This document shows, one piece after another, positions 53,914-64,000 of a stretch of DNA of 64,000 bases. The position numbers and the translations under genes were made by a program. The stretch spans positions 5,890,001 to 5,954,000 of the forward strand of contig JAWZSP010000001.1 of the NCBI GenBank assembly GCA_034401135.1, given 5' to 3'. Numbering within the stretch: position 1 is the first letter of the stretch; the number at the start of each line of letters is the position of its first letter. The notes beneath the pieces are model-generated. The model did no database searches. It was not told where the DNA came from and worked only from the letters and a program-made list of their open reading frames with translations. Source of the DNA: Volutella citrinella (taxonomy: Eukaryota > Ascomycota > Sordariomycetes > Hypocreales > Nectriaceae).

Positions 53914-54857
53914 ATGGCCAAGACGTTCCCCGCTGTGCAGCCCGGTGGCAGCTTGATCCTGGCATGGCAGATCAAGGGCAAGAAGGTGCTGGTCGTGGGT
54001 GGTGGTGAGGTGAGTTTGGACACATGACCACTTCAGCATGGTGCCATGGGGAGACATGGCAGCCCGCTGGACCGAGATGTGCCGGAACGAGGGCATCGCA
54101 GGCTAACTCCAGGCTCCCAGGTTGCCGCCGGTCGTATCCTCAACTGCCTCAACGCCGATGCCAACGTCACCGTCGTCTGCCCCCGATCCGGCCTCAACGA
54201 GGAGGTCGCCTTCCGCGTCGCCCAGAAACAGGTCGAGCACGTCAGCCGAGTCTTTGAGCCCTCCGATCTCGACGGCGCCGACATGGTCCTAGTCGCCATT
54301 GACGACCCGGCCGCCTCCACAGTCATCTGGAAGCTCTGCAAGGAGCGTCGCGTGCCCGCCAACATCGCCGATGTGCCTCCGGAGTGCGACTTCTACTTCG
54401 GCAGCATCCACCGTGACGGGCCTCTGCAGATTATGGTCAGCACCAACGGCAAGGGCCCGCGCCTGGCCGCCGCCATCCGACAGTTTATCGCCAAGCAGCT
54501 GCCCAAGAACGCCGGCAACGCCATCGAGACCATTGGCGAGCTGCGTTTCCGTCTGAGGAAGACTGCCCCGCGCCCGGAGGAGGGGCCCAAGCGGATGGCC
54601 TGGTGGGTGTCTCACATGCTCGAGCTAGAGGCCAACGTGCCATTACTAACTAGGCTCGCAGGATGTCCAAGGTCAGCGACACCTACACGTGGGACCAGAT
54701 GTGCGATCTCACCGAGGAGGACATGGATAACCTGCTGCTCTTCTACCCCCCGAACAAGGTGCCTTCCATCGACGTGCTGAAGGCTCTCCGCGGAAACAAC
54801 GACGTCAAGAAGCTCGACGTCTTCGACGGCTCTTTTGGATTCAGTGTAGGGGCCTAG
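53914..54857 (+). CDS. met8: Siroheme synthase Met8 (precorrin-2 dehydrogenase / sirohydrochlorin ferrochelatase)
   Basis: 257-aa bifunctional enzyme that oxidises precorrin-2 with NAD+ and inserts iron to make siroheme, the cofactor of sulfite and nitrite reductases. Exons are 53914-54009, 54121-54602 and 54662-54857. The N-terminal Rossmann fold shows KKVLVVGGGEVAAGRILNCL spanning intron 1, then VFEPSDLDGADMVLVAIDDP. The catalytic Asp expected in Met8 lies within the NIADVPPECDFYFGSI segment. The dimerisation/helical part is GPLQIMVSTNGKGPRLAAAI, and the C-terminal fungal tail (MSKVSDTYTWDQMCDL) follows intron 2. The length is slightly below the yeast enzyme. Cytosolic; sulfur assimilation. 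Confidence 0.94.
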
Positions 54858-55492
54858 AGGCTCCAAAATTTAGTGTACAAAAGACTGGTGTACAAAAAAG
54901 GAACTGTGGAATATGGGAAAATTGCATGAATACCTAAGACGGTGCCTTCGGAAACGGCATCGGCTTCTGCGATGGTTGTCTGGTTATTTGGCCGCTGCGA
55001 GTTAGATGGCGTGCAGGATATAGGGCAGGATACGGGCTACAAGCGACTTGAGTTCAGCAGGGCGTCTCAGATTATCAACTAGCATTTCTCTACTGTCCCG
55101 TGCAATGTTCCCGTGCGACAATGCCTGGCAACATCCTTGTTAAATTGCCGCCTGGGAGTTAATTGAAGGCGCCATAACCTAGGCCTCCAGCTAGGTCAAG
55201 CCACGGCATACTCCTTTCCAGGTATTTGACGAATAGAACTTGGAACCACAGGACTGTTGTACCATGGTAGCTGCGACGGGATGGCCTATCCCAAATGTGC
55301 GTCAAAAGCACCATGAAGGATATCTGGTTTGCACTGTATTATGTGGCATGTAAGCACCAAGACGCTGCATCCTCCGTAACTCGTGGTATCATTCCCGTCT
55401 ATGGTTTTATGGCTCTATAAGATGTGCACGTCTATTTTGTCTCAACCGGCGATGACCTGCATCTGTCCCAGCAAAGCTTCAACGCAACCGCG
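54858..55492. other. Convergent 3' intergenic region
   Basis: 635 bp between met8 and the aldo-keto reductase 3' ends. No gene or repeat was recognised. Confidence 0.5.
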
Positions 55493-56701
55493 TTACTGGA
55501 GGATGACCTGGTGCTTGGCGTCCTTCTCCTTCTCATCGCCGTAAATGTTGATGTCCCACTTGATGTCGTCTTTGATGGTCAGTTTCAGTATCTTGCACAA
55601 TCTGCGATACACAACTTACAGGTAAGAGGGATGTTAAAGCGCTGGGGGGTCTCGCCGAGCTTGTCGAGTGCCTTGAGGGCCTCGTCGTCCAGCTCCACCT
55701 CCTCGAAATTCTCGCGGATGCGGGAGGCGGTGACTGACTTGGGGATAACACTGTGGCCGCCGACTTGAGACCAGGCCAGGATGACCTGGGCCGCAGTCAC
55801 AGTCTTGCCCTGGACCTGGGACAGGCGCTCAGCGACGGCCTTGACCTCGGGGACGTTGACGAGCAGCGGCAGGCCCCAGCCATTGTTTCCAAAGGCGGAG
55901 TAGGCGGTGACGATAATCTTCTTATCGGCAAGGTACTTGATCAGCTCGGGGTTGGGGAGACGGGGGTGGCGCTCAATCTGGTTGACGGCGGGGACAATGC
56001 CGGTGGCGTTGATGATGGCGTCAAGCTGGAGAAGACAGTCAGTACCGCGGACAAGCAGCTAAAGTACCATTTCGCACCTGCTCCTGGTTGAAGTTGGAGA
56101 CGCCGACAGAGCGAGTCTTGGTCTTGGGGAGCTCAGTCACGGCTATGCGGCTGTCAGCGCGTGTTTCGCATCTGTCAAAGGTTGGTCGTACCCTTCCAGG
56201 TCTGGACAATGGAGATGGAGTCGTCAACCTCGGCCTCCTTGTCGTTGCTACCGGCAACCTTGGGGAAGAGCTCATCGCTGGGCTTGAAAGCGACGGGGAA
56301 GTGAATCAGATACAGCTGCATGCCGATGGGTCAGTTTCATTCTTCTCGCCTAGGAGAATGCCAACAGTCCTTACGTCAAGGTAGTCCAGGCCAAGTTCCT
56401 CGAGTGTGTCATCGAGGGCAGGCTCAACGTCCTCGGGCTTGTGCTTGTTGTTCCACAGCTTAGAGGTGATGAAGATGTCCTCTCGCTTCAGGCCGGGAAT
56501 CTCGGCAAGGGCCTTCTTGATGCCCTCGCCGACCTCGCGCTGGTTGCCATAAACCTTGGCAAGATCGATATGGCGGTAGCCAGCCTTGAGGGCCTCGTAC
56601 ACTCCGGCGCCGACCTCGCCGGGGCCAGCCTGCCAGGTGCCGTAGCCAAGCAGGGGGATCTTGTGTCCCGAGTTGAGGGTGGCAGTTCGTCCGAAAGACA
56701 T
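55493..56701 (-). CDS. Aldo-keto reductase (Gcy1/glycerol-dehydrogenase-like)
   Basis: 332-aa NADPH-dependent (alpha/beta)8 reductase. Exons are 56701-56375, 56315-56192, 56142-56078, 56025-55620 and 55569-55493; all phases fit. The catalytic tetrad is visible: Asp and Tyr in [10 protein letters not shown] (about residues 43-52), Lys in FITSKLWNN and His in [10 protein letters not shown] after intron 1. The cofactor-loop motif [14 protein letters not shown] (Ser/Arg for NADPH 2'-phosphate) is near residue 265. The C-terminal exon adds [19 protein letters not shown]. The length is close to the ~310-330 aa norm. Likely substrates are glyceraldehyde, dihydroxyacetone or other aldehydes; induction by carbon source or stress is common in this group. 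Confidence 0.93.
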
Positions 56702-58414
56702 GATGGCGTTGGCTGCAAATGTAGGAATCAAGAGAATGATGGTTGGCTTTGAGAGGAGAGGAGAGAAAAGTAATCTAGGCTTGGGGGAGGAACCCGTATT
56801 AATACCAGCATCGGTTGTCGGTGTGGATCAAAGACGATGGACGCAGAGCATCAACGGATTACCAATACACTCGACGACGATTAGATGCATTGCGCCATCA
56901 CGAATGTTTGGCCGGGGCTCGGGTGGATCTGGCTGGCAGGCTCATCGATAACCAAGCCGCCAATGCTCTAGCTCAAGTGTGCCTCATGCATCATCATGAG
57001 AACCTTGGTGTCCACAGCTTTTCAGCCCCCCCACCCTGACATTGGGAGCGGTTTGCGGCGGCAGGGCGAGGGGTAGGAGGGGCAGGGAGATTCTAGAGAC
57101 GACTACTCCGAAGAGGGGCAAAATCCCCTTGCGAAACGCCATCTGCTGGCAATATGGCCGAAGAATGGCGACCTCCACCACTAGTACGAATCCAATTGGC
57201 CCAGACGAGACCAGACACAACTGTTGGGCGCCACATGATTCGGAATCTCTTTCGGCGAACGAATTTGGAAGAAAAATGAGGCCGTGGCCCCCGTCATCTA
57301 CTCCGGATGAGATCATTGACCATCCCGATGAGCTAACAAAGAACGGAAAGCCGTTAACACGGCCATATCCCCATAAATCAATGACAACGTCCACTGAGGC
57401 CCAAAAAGGCTAACCGCTCGCATGTTGCGGATGAGTGCAAACGACGAGCGGTGGTAGTATTGAGGCGCTTAAAGGATTCGGTGGCTCTGAAAGTCTGAAA
57501 GTTGGCTTCTTCTTTTTTTTTTTTTTTTTTTGGGGGGGGGGGGGGGGGGAGGCAATACTGACCAGAAGCCAGATGCTCTCCATTCCCTGGGAAGGGCATT
57601 TGTCCAACATTTCTCTCCCATGGCCCATCGCAGAAGTTGTGTCATCTTCGGCAAGCGTTGGCACGACGCTCTGCCTATCAAACGTCGAACGCAACATCTA
57701 TCTGATTGACGGGCGACGGAGCCGATAGCGGGAGGCACTGAAACTGAGGCTCATGCCCCTCCCAGATGTCGGCCGTTATTTTTAATCGATCGCACCGGCT
57801 TTCTGCTTCGGGCGATCAAGTGGGTGGGATCGCCCGGAATTGCTAGATGGGGAATATTCAACGCCGACCGGGAGGCCAAATGGGGAGTAGCTTTCTTGGT
57901 CGCGTAGGTGTAATTCTCGTGCTTCAAGGCCTAGGAGCATTCATATCGGTGTTCAACTTGTGATTGCACTTTTCGGCTTGAGCATTGGCAATATACAATC
58001 GTGTTGTGGCCGAGGGGTAAGTGAGGCCCGACCGACTATCCAGAAAAAAACATTCGTGAGAATATTGTTTTGATGCATCATCGAATCAAAATTCAGTCAT
58101 CACTATGGTTGATTCCTTCCTTGGGTCGAGCAAGTCGTAGGCTTGATGGTTGGAGTGGTGGGCTGCTTAGTCATGTGGTCGCTGCCCCGCCATCTCTCGC
58201 GATGCACCACCCTCCCTTCACTTACCGAGATCCTAGTTTTTCGATTTGCCGGACGCGTTCTCGTCGCTTCAGAACCAGAAACCCAGTGGTTCTCGGCCGA
58301 ATCGCATAATTGCGCGTTTTGCGACGCGTCGGGGACACAGCATAGCAACACCCAACGCTGGTAACGAAAGCTTCCCGCGGATTTTGAGCTTGTTGTTCAT
58401 GACCTCCCAGCATC
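56702..58414. other. Divergent intergenic region (AKR / Fta1)
   Basis: 1.7 kb. It contains a long homopolymer tract (57513-57549, listed separately). ORFs across it have no domains. Confidence 0.5.
57513..57549 (+). repeat. Poly(T)19-poly(G)18 homopolymer junction
   Basis: Nineteen consecutive T followed directly by eighteen consecutive G, in unique flanking sequence. It is either a genuine hypermutable tract or an assembly or read artefact. Confidence 0.9.
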
Positions 58415-59611
58415 ATGGCACGCCTGAGTGGAGCCAAGACTGGTGCAGTATCGCCACAGGAATCTCCCGCGCCGTCGTCCAGCGATGAAGACAACGCCGA
58501 CAAGCTATTTCCTCCCTTCTTCAACACCACCTTCTCGACCCACCGAATATCCCCGCTCCACGTTGGCCAGGAGGGCCTAACCTCCTCGCGACTAGAAACC
58601 CTTGCTCGGAGGCTAAGGGATATCCTCGTCGGCGATGTTGTCCGTGGCATACAGGTTGGGCTTGAGTCGACAGAGACCCCGGTTGGTCAGGTTGGGACCT
58701 TGAAGGGAGTCCAAGTACGGTGGTTTCGTCCAAGCGTAGTCTTAGGTGGCCAGATCTCCCGAGACGAGAGAATGGAGGAGCAAAACGAAGAACATCAGGG
58801 TCTATGGGTCGATATCCGACACGAGAATGCGGCCTATGCTGCCATTTTGATGCCTTCTCCCACGGCCCAGGCGGACCATTCACCTTCCTTTCTGCACCTT
58901 CCACTCCTGCTGATGAGAATGCCTGTATCGCTGAAAACGGTCATCACCAGCTGGTTGTGCGAGACTTTTGACTGCCGGGCGAGTCGGATGAGCCTCGGTA
59001 CGAAAACCATTGTTGGTGTTTGGGAGAGCTGGATTGGCGCAGTTGGGCTGCATGACCGCGGACCAGAGATTGTCATCACCTTGAGCTTCAATATGGCGGT
59101 GCCAGAAGGGTCCGATGCTGTCAGTGACTCAGAGGAGGAGAGCTTGGAACACGCAGAGTCCGGCCTGCGATCCATTGACATCACCATTTCCCCCCAGGAC
59201 CTGCGCAACTTTGTGCGCGCGGGCGTTATCAGTGAGCCGCTGGACAACACAGCTTCGTGGACCAACGATGCTCGCGAGCGCCGACGACTGGCTGGAGCCA
59301 ACGTGGATGACGGGTGGGTATGGCGGACGCAGAAGGATGCAGAGGTGCAGCCTTTTACAGAAGCTTTGGCGCGATATCTGGACCACCATCTGGCGTTGAA
59401 CCTGTTCCACCCTAGCGTCCACGTCACACAGATCTCATGTGCAGGGTTTGTCCTCGGGCAGAGCCGCCTCAAGGTTCTCAAGGTCGGAGAGTTGAGCGAC
59501 GACCTGTCCCGTGCAGCATGGACATTTGTAACTCAGCTTGGCGACAGAATCAGGTACGATCGCCCATCCACGGCTCCAGTCTTTGCGAACGCCAAGCTTG
59601 GTCGACGGTGA
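58415..59611 (+). CDS. fta1: Kinetochore Sim4-complex subunit Fta1 / CENP-L homologue
   Basis: Intronless 398-aa protein. The N-terminal segment FFNTTFSTHRISPLHVG followed by LARRLRDILVGDVVRGIQVG matches the start of the fungal Fta1/CENP-L domain. CENP-L pairs with CENP-N (Chl4/Mis15) in the constitutive centromere-associated network at CENP-A chromatin. The central part (LHLPLLLMRMPVSLKTVITS; CETFDCRASRMSLG) and the C-terminal region (FVLGQSRLKVLKVGELS) continue the domain; an acidic loop (VSDSEEESLEHAES) interrupts it. ATG 58415 is preceded by a typical leader. Nuclear. The family call rests on motif recall rather than a search. Confidence 0.85.
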   Translation: MARLSGAKTGAVSPQESPAPSSSDEDNADKLFPPFFNTTFSTHRISPLHVGQEGLTSSRLETLARRLRDILVGDVVRGIQVGLESTETPVGQVGTLKGVQVRWFRPSVVLGGQISRDERMEEQNEEHQGLWVDIRHENAAYAAILMPSPTAQADHSPSFLHLPLLLMRMPVSLKTVITSWLCETFDCRASRMSLGTKTIVGVWESWIGAVGLHDRGPEIVITLSFNMAVPEGSDAVSDSEEESLEHAESGLRSIDITISPQDLRNFVRAGVISEPLDNTASWTNDARERRRLAGANVDDGWVWRTQKDAEVQPFTEALARYLDHHLALNLFHPSVHVTQISCAGFVLGQSRLKVLKVGELSDDLSRAAWTFVTQLGDRIRYDRPSTAPVFANAKLGRR

Positions 59612-62600
59612 CGGATTTCTTATTTGCTTCCTTTTGTCTATTTTATGATACCCCGGGCGTTAGTTATGGAGTTGAGAGGGCAAGCTGTGACTTTGGACAT
59701 CAACGAAATACATGTCATCAGTTGAAGAAAGTCACCAGTGGTTCGATAAGATTATTGGAGAGAACGCCCTGTCAGTGGCTGGAGACTCGCACACCAACCT
59801 CCAATCAGCAGCCTACAACATTTGGGCTCGTCCAGACTGCGCAAAGCCGCTGCTAATCACGATGCGCACCTGGCTTCTCAGTTGGCGTAGGGGGCTCTCG
59901 GCACCCCCTGCAAAAAAAACCACTCTCGGGTTAGGGTTAGAATGACTACGTTGTACAATCCTAATCCTAACGTGAAAAAAGACAAGGGGGGCCGAGAACC
60001 CCCTTCGCCAACTTAGCCCGGTAACATTTTCGTACAGCCGCATCGGCGACCACTTCGTCGAATGCCGCATCCGGCGCGGTGAGATTTCAGCGCCGTGCGG
60101 CTGGGATGGGTGATACGCTGGCCGATATTTGTGATTTGACAGCCTACTCTGCGGCGAGCCCGGGCCAGGCGGCTTCCTCCACGAGGATTTTACAGGCCAG
60201 TGACCTGGTTAATCCACATTGGAGAGGCGGGCTCTGTGGAGTCGGTCGCCCATGATTGCGCCCCACCACTCCTGCAATAAAGCCCAAACATCGGCGTATG
60301 CAATGGCTAGCCAGGGCAGCGATGGAGCTGATCGAACGACCTGTGAAAGGACCATCACAGTCGCAATTGGGCATGTGGAGCTACGTGGATTCGCCGCTTA
60401 TCAGCACTTACGCTTTGCGCATCGATCGACCAGAACAGCCACGGTCGAGACGGAGAAGGATACAAGATCCGATTTTTGGATCCTTCGCGCACCGACGCAA
60501 CAAAAGGACAAAAGCTGGCAGCGAATGAAGGAGGCGGCTCTTTTCTTGAAACAACATGCTCAGATGCTGTCGTCCCGGGCTCACTTCTAACTGGGTATTC
60601 TGTCGGCTTGGCTTGCCCCTGACACAAAGGACTTCCTTCTTGGCGTAAGCTGTGAGCGACAGTTGGTACATCGCAGAGGCGCGGCCTTGCCAACAACTCT
60701 ATTGTCGATCTACGTAATATGCGCGGCATGCAGACAATAGGAGCCCCCGAAATCCGACCGAGATCTTGAATGTGACGCCAGGCTCCCGAGGCCCAGGGCA
60801 GGAATATGTGCACAGCCACCTGGTGCACTATGCTCCAAACACTTTCGCAGTTTGGCACCCAAATACGCCCGCCACAGAGGTGCAGCTCAGCTATCCGGAA
60901 ACGACCTGAGCAGAGGGCGGACGCACGTGCATGCACTTCACATCCCAGCCACGAATAAGGATCAGGTCCACCAGAGGAATCCGAATAGCCTAGTTGGACG
61001 CAAAATGACGGTCCTTGAATGCCCTCCGAAGTGCAAGTACAGATGGCGAGAGACTCAGAAGAACAAGTACCGAGGTGTACCCAGAGCAAGTCGGGGTCCA
61101 AATCCAAGCCGCGAGCGCTGATTGCACAACTGACACGGAGGCAAATGAAAATCCCTTCCTAATTGCTGTGCCGTCCGTGACACCGTCCATCGTGATTACA
61201 GTCATCACAATCCGTCATTGATGCTTGGCTGCTGTACTATGACGCCAGCAGGATGCGGCTTGGCCGTGGCTCCAAAGACAGCAAATAGCTGTTAATTACA
61301 TGCTTCTTTCCGGGCCTGTCTTCAAGACTCCCGATGCGATGCGACAGTGAGAGCAGTCTCAACAATAGCCACATCAGGCTAGCGGGCCTTAATTTATAGG
61401 TGGGACGAATGGCTACACATCATGGATATCAAAGACTGGCTGCCATGACGCTTTGGTCGTTGACGCTGGAAGGGTAGGCAAATGAGCGTTGGCCGGTTCG
61501 TGGGCCAGCCGTTCGCCGCCATATTTCCTGCGACCAGCTCCGTGCTGCGCTGTGGCAGTCGATGAATTTTACACCCTTGCTAGCCCAAACGGCCTTGTGG
61601 GGATGGTCACAGGGGTTGGAGAAAGCAGCATCTCAGCCTTATTTCTGAAGCTAATGGACGCAAGCGAAAATGTACTGCACTTCGGCAGCCGCTATCGACA
61701 GGGGATAAGGTCGAAGCCGAGCGCGCCATAATCCAGGTTCGTTGACGACTTCCTCAATTAGGAAAGGCAAGAAGTCTTCCCGCGGTCCAATGGACAAAGA
61801 GGGCATGTCAATCGCATACTAGTTCATGTGCATGCCTGAAGGAAGTGTTGCATACTCTATGTCCCAGGCAAGGGATCTGGACCTGGCATTGCAGCCCTGC
61901 CCCAGCGACAGTGAACACTGTGACATAGTCCCTTGGCAGGTCGGCGACCTAACCTTGCTTGACCAGGGCCTTAGCGGTGCCGTCGACCATTTGCCATTCA
62001 GGACGGCGGAGTAAGGCTGGGTCGGTCTAGGCGAGTCCCAGGGCCGACGACGATCCAATCACGCCGCCGGGCCGCGCAGGGATCCACGGCAGGTCTGGGG
62101 TCGCAAAGAGGCAGTGTCTGCGTCCGCACCGACTAGCTTGCTAGCTTTCGGCTGTGGAAGCCAGGATGTCCGTCTTTTGGGGCCGGTCTGTGCCACTATG
62201 GCACTGGCCAGTACCGACCGACCTGGCAGGCATTGCCAGTTCTGCTGGCAAAACACCGTCAAGTTTGTCTCGGACCAAGTTGAGGAGGAGGAGAAGGCAT
62301 TGGCAGCTCCGACAGCCGGCGAGGGAAAATGTCCCGGCACTGAATCAGAAACTGGGGCTCGGGTCTTCGACTTTCTGTATCGTGCGTCTGTGTGTACATC
62401 TGCACCAGCCATCGACCACTACTCGTATCCAGGCAGAGGCGGAGGTGTGGTGCTCAGCACAAAAGCCAAGGACGTTCCGGCATAAGCTGACGGTGGCATC
62501 CCGCTAGCCACCTCATGTCGCACTCCTCTTGCTGGTAATTACGGCATCCCCGCTCAGTTGCCCTCCTGATCCATGCTGCCGAGCCTTGGGCGTGGCCGGT

Positions 62601-63270
62601 TATTGGCAAACCTGCATCTCGTATGCAGGCTTGGTCCGCTTGGGACCCAGTATCCATGGGAGAGAGGTGTGCCTACAGAGTATGTGCGACGTCCACACAC
62701 CGACGTGGGTGTGGGCTCTGGAGGCTTGGACTGCTGTAATAAGCCCAAGCAGCCGGCCTCAGCCTACGAAACCAAGCCTGGATGGGATCCATGGGGTGGG
62801 CGCCCAGCCAGCTAGGATGCAGCAACAAAGACGCTGCCACCCTCGACCTCGCCGCCGCCGACGCCTCCACCCACCTGGTCGCGGAGCGGAAGCGTGGAGC
62901 TGGGAGGAAAGACGCCTGGGCCCTCCATGGGCTCCGGGGGTGTGCTGGACGACCCAGCCCTGTGCTGTGGTTATTAATGCTCATCCTGCTTAGTGCAGGT
63001 GTAAGCTGCTCTCCATGAACAAAAAAGCTGCAGGCCCTCGACTTCGCCGACCCTGCGATTTGGTTCCTGATCTTCCCGCTGCTGCCCACTCGACCCCCAT
63101 CCCTCCTCGCAACTATCTGCCTACTCATCCGCTCCCTGGCCCCTGAGCAAGTCTTGCCCGACCAAGAGACGACTCCAGGACAGTAGAGGCCTCAGCAGAT
63201 AGAAGACGCCGAAGAGTAAGCAGAACCCACACAGCAGACGCCGACACCGACACGCTATCCGTCGCCCACC
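59612..63270. other. Gene-poor region with one hairpin element
   Basis: 3.66 kb without a supportable gene. Longer ORFs (60355-61107 minus, 62114-62485 plus, 62673-63128 minus) have no domains and are Cys/Trp/Pro-biased. The only clear structure is the foldback element at 59877-60015. Much of it may be the upstream region of the membrane-protein gene at 63271. Confidence 0.5.
59877..60015. mobile_element. 139-bp foldback (MITE-like) hairpin element
   Basis: The left end ctcagttggcgtaggggg is matched on the complement of the right end as ctaagttggcgaaggggg. The match continues through ctctcggc-cccc on both arms. The inner part, gttagggttagaat on the left and gttaggattaggat complemented on the right, also pairs, so nearly the whole element folds back. 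It has no coding potential. A target-site duplication was not resolved. Confidence 0.75.
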
Positions 63271-63931
63271 ATGTCGAATTCCAATTCAAGCGCCTTCCAG
63301 CATTTTGGCCTGTCGTGCCCCAGCGGCGGTGACTTTTACATTTGCGAGGACACCAAGACCAAGTTCGTCGGCTGCTGCACCAGCAACCCTTGCCAGAACG
63401 ATGGCACCTGTAAACAGGACGACCTGCGATACTCAACGTTCAAGGCCGACACGTACGCGGACCTGCCTACCCAGGACTGCGACGACTCCCGTGGCATCGA
63501 TATTTGGTACACCTGCAAGTTCGCCAACCCTCCTTTCATGGGCTGCTGCTCCGAGAATGCCTGTGGTGAGAACGGATGCTCTCGCGCTGCCCTGCGCCCC
63601 GCCAAGCTGTCGAGCCGCGAGGACAACGCCCTCAATTTCCTCAAGCCCAACACCAACGCGAAACCCTCAAGCTCTAGCACACCCCCCAACGACAACAAAA
63701 ACAACGACGGCGGCTTGAGCACCGGCGCCGTGGCCGGCATCGCCGTGGCCGCGACTGTCGCTGGCCTCCTCGTCCTGGCGTTCCTCGCTTGGCGCTTCTG
63801 GTGGCTGCCCAGGAAGAAGGCTCAGCACCAGCCTCTGACCCCGTCCATGAACCAACCCGACACTCCCGGCACCTACAACAGCAGCTTTGCTCCCCACAGC
63901 CACGGGCAATCGCCGATGAGCGGCTACCAAC
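63271..63931 (+). CDS. Cysteine-rich single-pass membrane protein (3' partial)
   Basis: The frame is open from ATG 63271 to the window end. A GTGAGT donor at 63932 probably ends exon 1 after 220 codons, so the gene continues outside. Residues ~1-125 form a Cys-rich ectodomain with two related modules, each with an aromatic-x-GCC core (KFVGCCTSNPC near residue 30 and FMGCCSENAC near residue 90) followed by a short Cys-containing segment. A Ser/Pro/Asn linker follows, then a single TM helix (about 150-173, GAVAGIAVAATVAGLLVLAF) with a basic RKK stop. The cytosolic tail is Pro/Ser-rich. There is no cleavable signal peptide, suggesting an N-out anchor. This architecture recurs in fungal plasma-membrane sensor-like proteins; the function is unknown. 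Confidence 0.82.
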
Positions 63932-64000
63932 GTGAGTATTTAATCTCTTTCGCTTTTTTTTATCGATGCATCGGGTCGTCTTTTCCATTTCAACTCAACT

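Noticed and set aside
59928..59941. Telomere repeat array
   Set aside because: Only two TTAGGG-like units, inside an inverted-repeat element with conserved genes on both sides, so not a chromosome end.
60355..61107. 250-aa minus-strand ORF in the gene-poor region
   Set aside because: Cys/Trp/Pro-rich random-like composition and no domain or homology cue.

Overview
The window looks like nuclear DNA of a filamentous ascomycete, most likely a Sordariomycete and possibly Hypocreales. Almost every gene is monocistronic. Many carry one to four short introns (about 41-200 nt) with GTAAGT-type donors and CTAAC-type branch sites. The gene content is typically fungal: two Zn2Cys6 regulators, an RTA1-like membrane protein, an APSES cell-cycle factor, an NLR-like nucleoside-phosphorylase/NTPase/ankyrin protein, and GH13 and CE5 secreted enzymes. 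No rRNA, tRNA or CRISPR was recognised. Exon structures were assigned by eye from reading frame, splice consensus and family conservation.

Layout. 0-13 kb: a 5'-truncated ankyrin protein with a charged five-residue tandem repeat, a YAT amino-acid permease, a small unknown protein, an RTA1-like protein, a Zn2Cys6 regulator and a PaiB-like FMN-binding protein. 13.9-23 kb: a second, larger Zn2Cys6 regulator, a small membrane protein, an XAP5/FAM50 protein, an omega-like GST, a small secreted cysteine protein and a zinc-type alcohol dehydrogenase. 24-33.3 kb is the accessory region: an NLR-like gene, three or four lineage-specific genes including a divergent pair of coiled-coil proteins, and several repeats (a foldback AT-rich element, a CA-rich duplication, a 14-bp tandem repeat).

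33.9-46.5 kb: an MFS monocarboxylate-type transporter, a SAM methyltransferase with a C-terminal frameshift, a Dal5-like MFS transporter, an alpha-amylase, a broken cutinase-family gene, a GNAT acetyltransferase and a LYR-motif protein. 47.8-59.6 kb is a conserved housekeeping block: Mbp1/Res1-like APSES factor, Pep7/Vac1 FYVE protein, Met8 siroheme enzyme, aldo-keto reductase and Fta1/CENP-L kinetochore protein. 59.6-63.3 kb is gene-poor and holds a 139-bp hairpin element. A cysteine-rich single-pass membrane protein starts at 63271 and runs off the right edge.

No biosynthetic gene cluster or phage-like system is evident. The genes mostly act independently: nutrient uptake, starch use, detoxification, vacuolar traffic, cell cycle and kinetochore. 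The least explained parts are the 24-33 kb island, the pair of ~292-bp dispersed elements lying about 175 bp upstream of two different genes (24.1 and 44.7 kb), and the two foldback elements.
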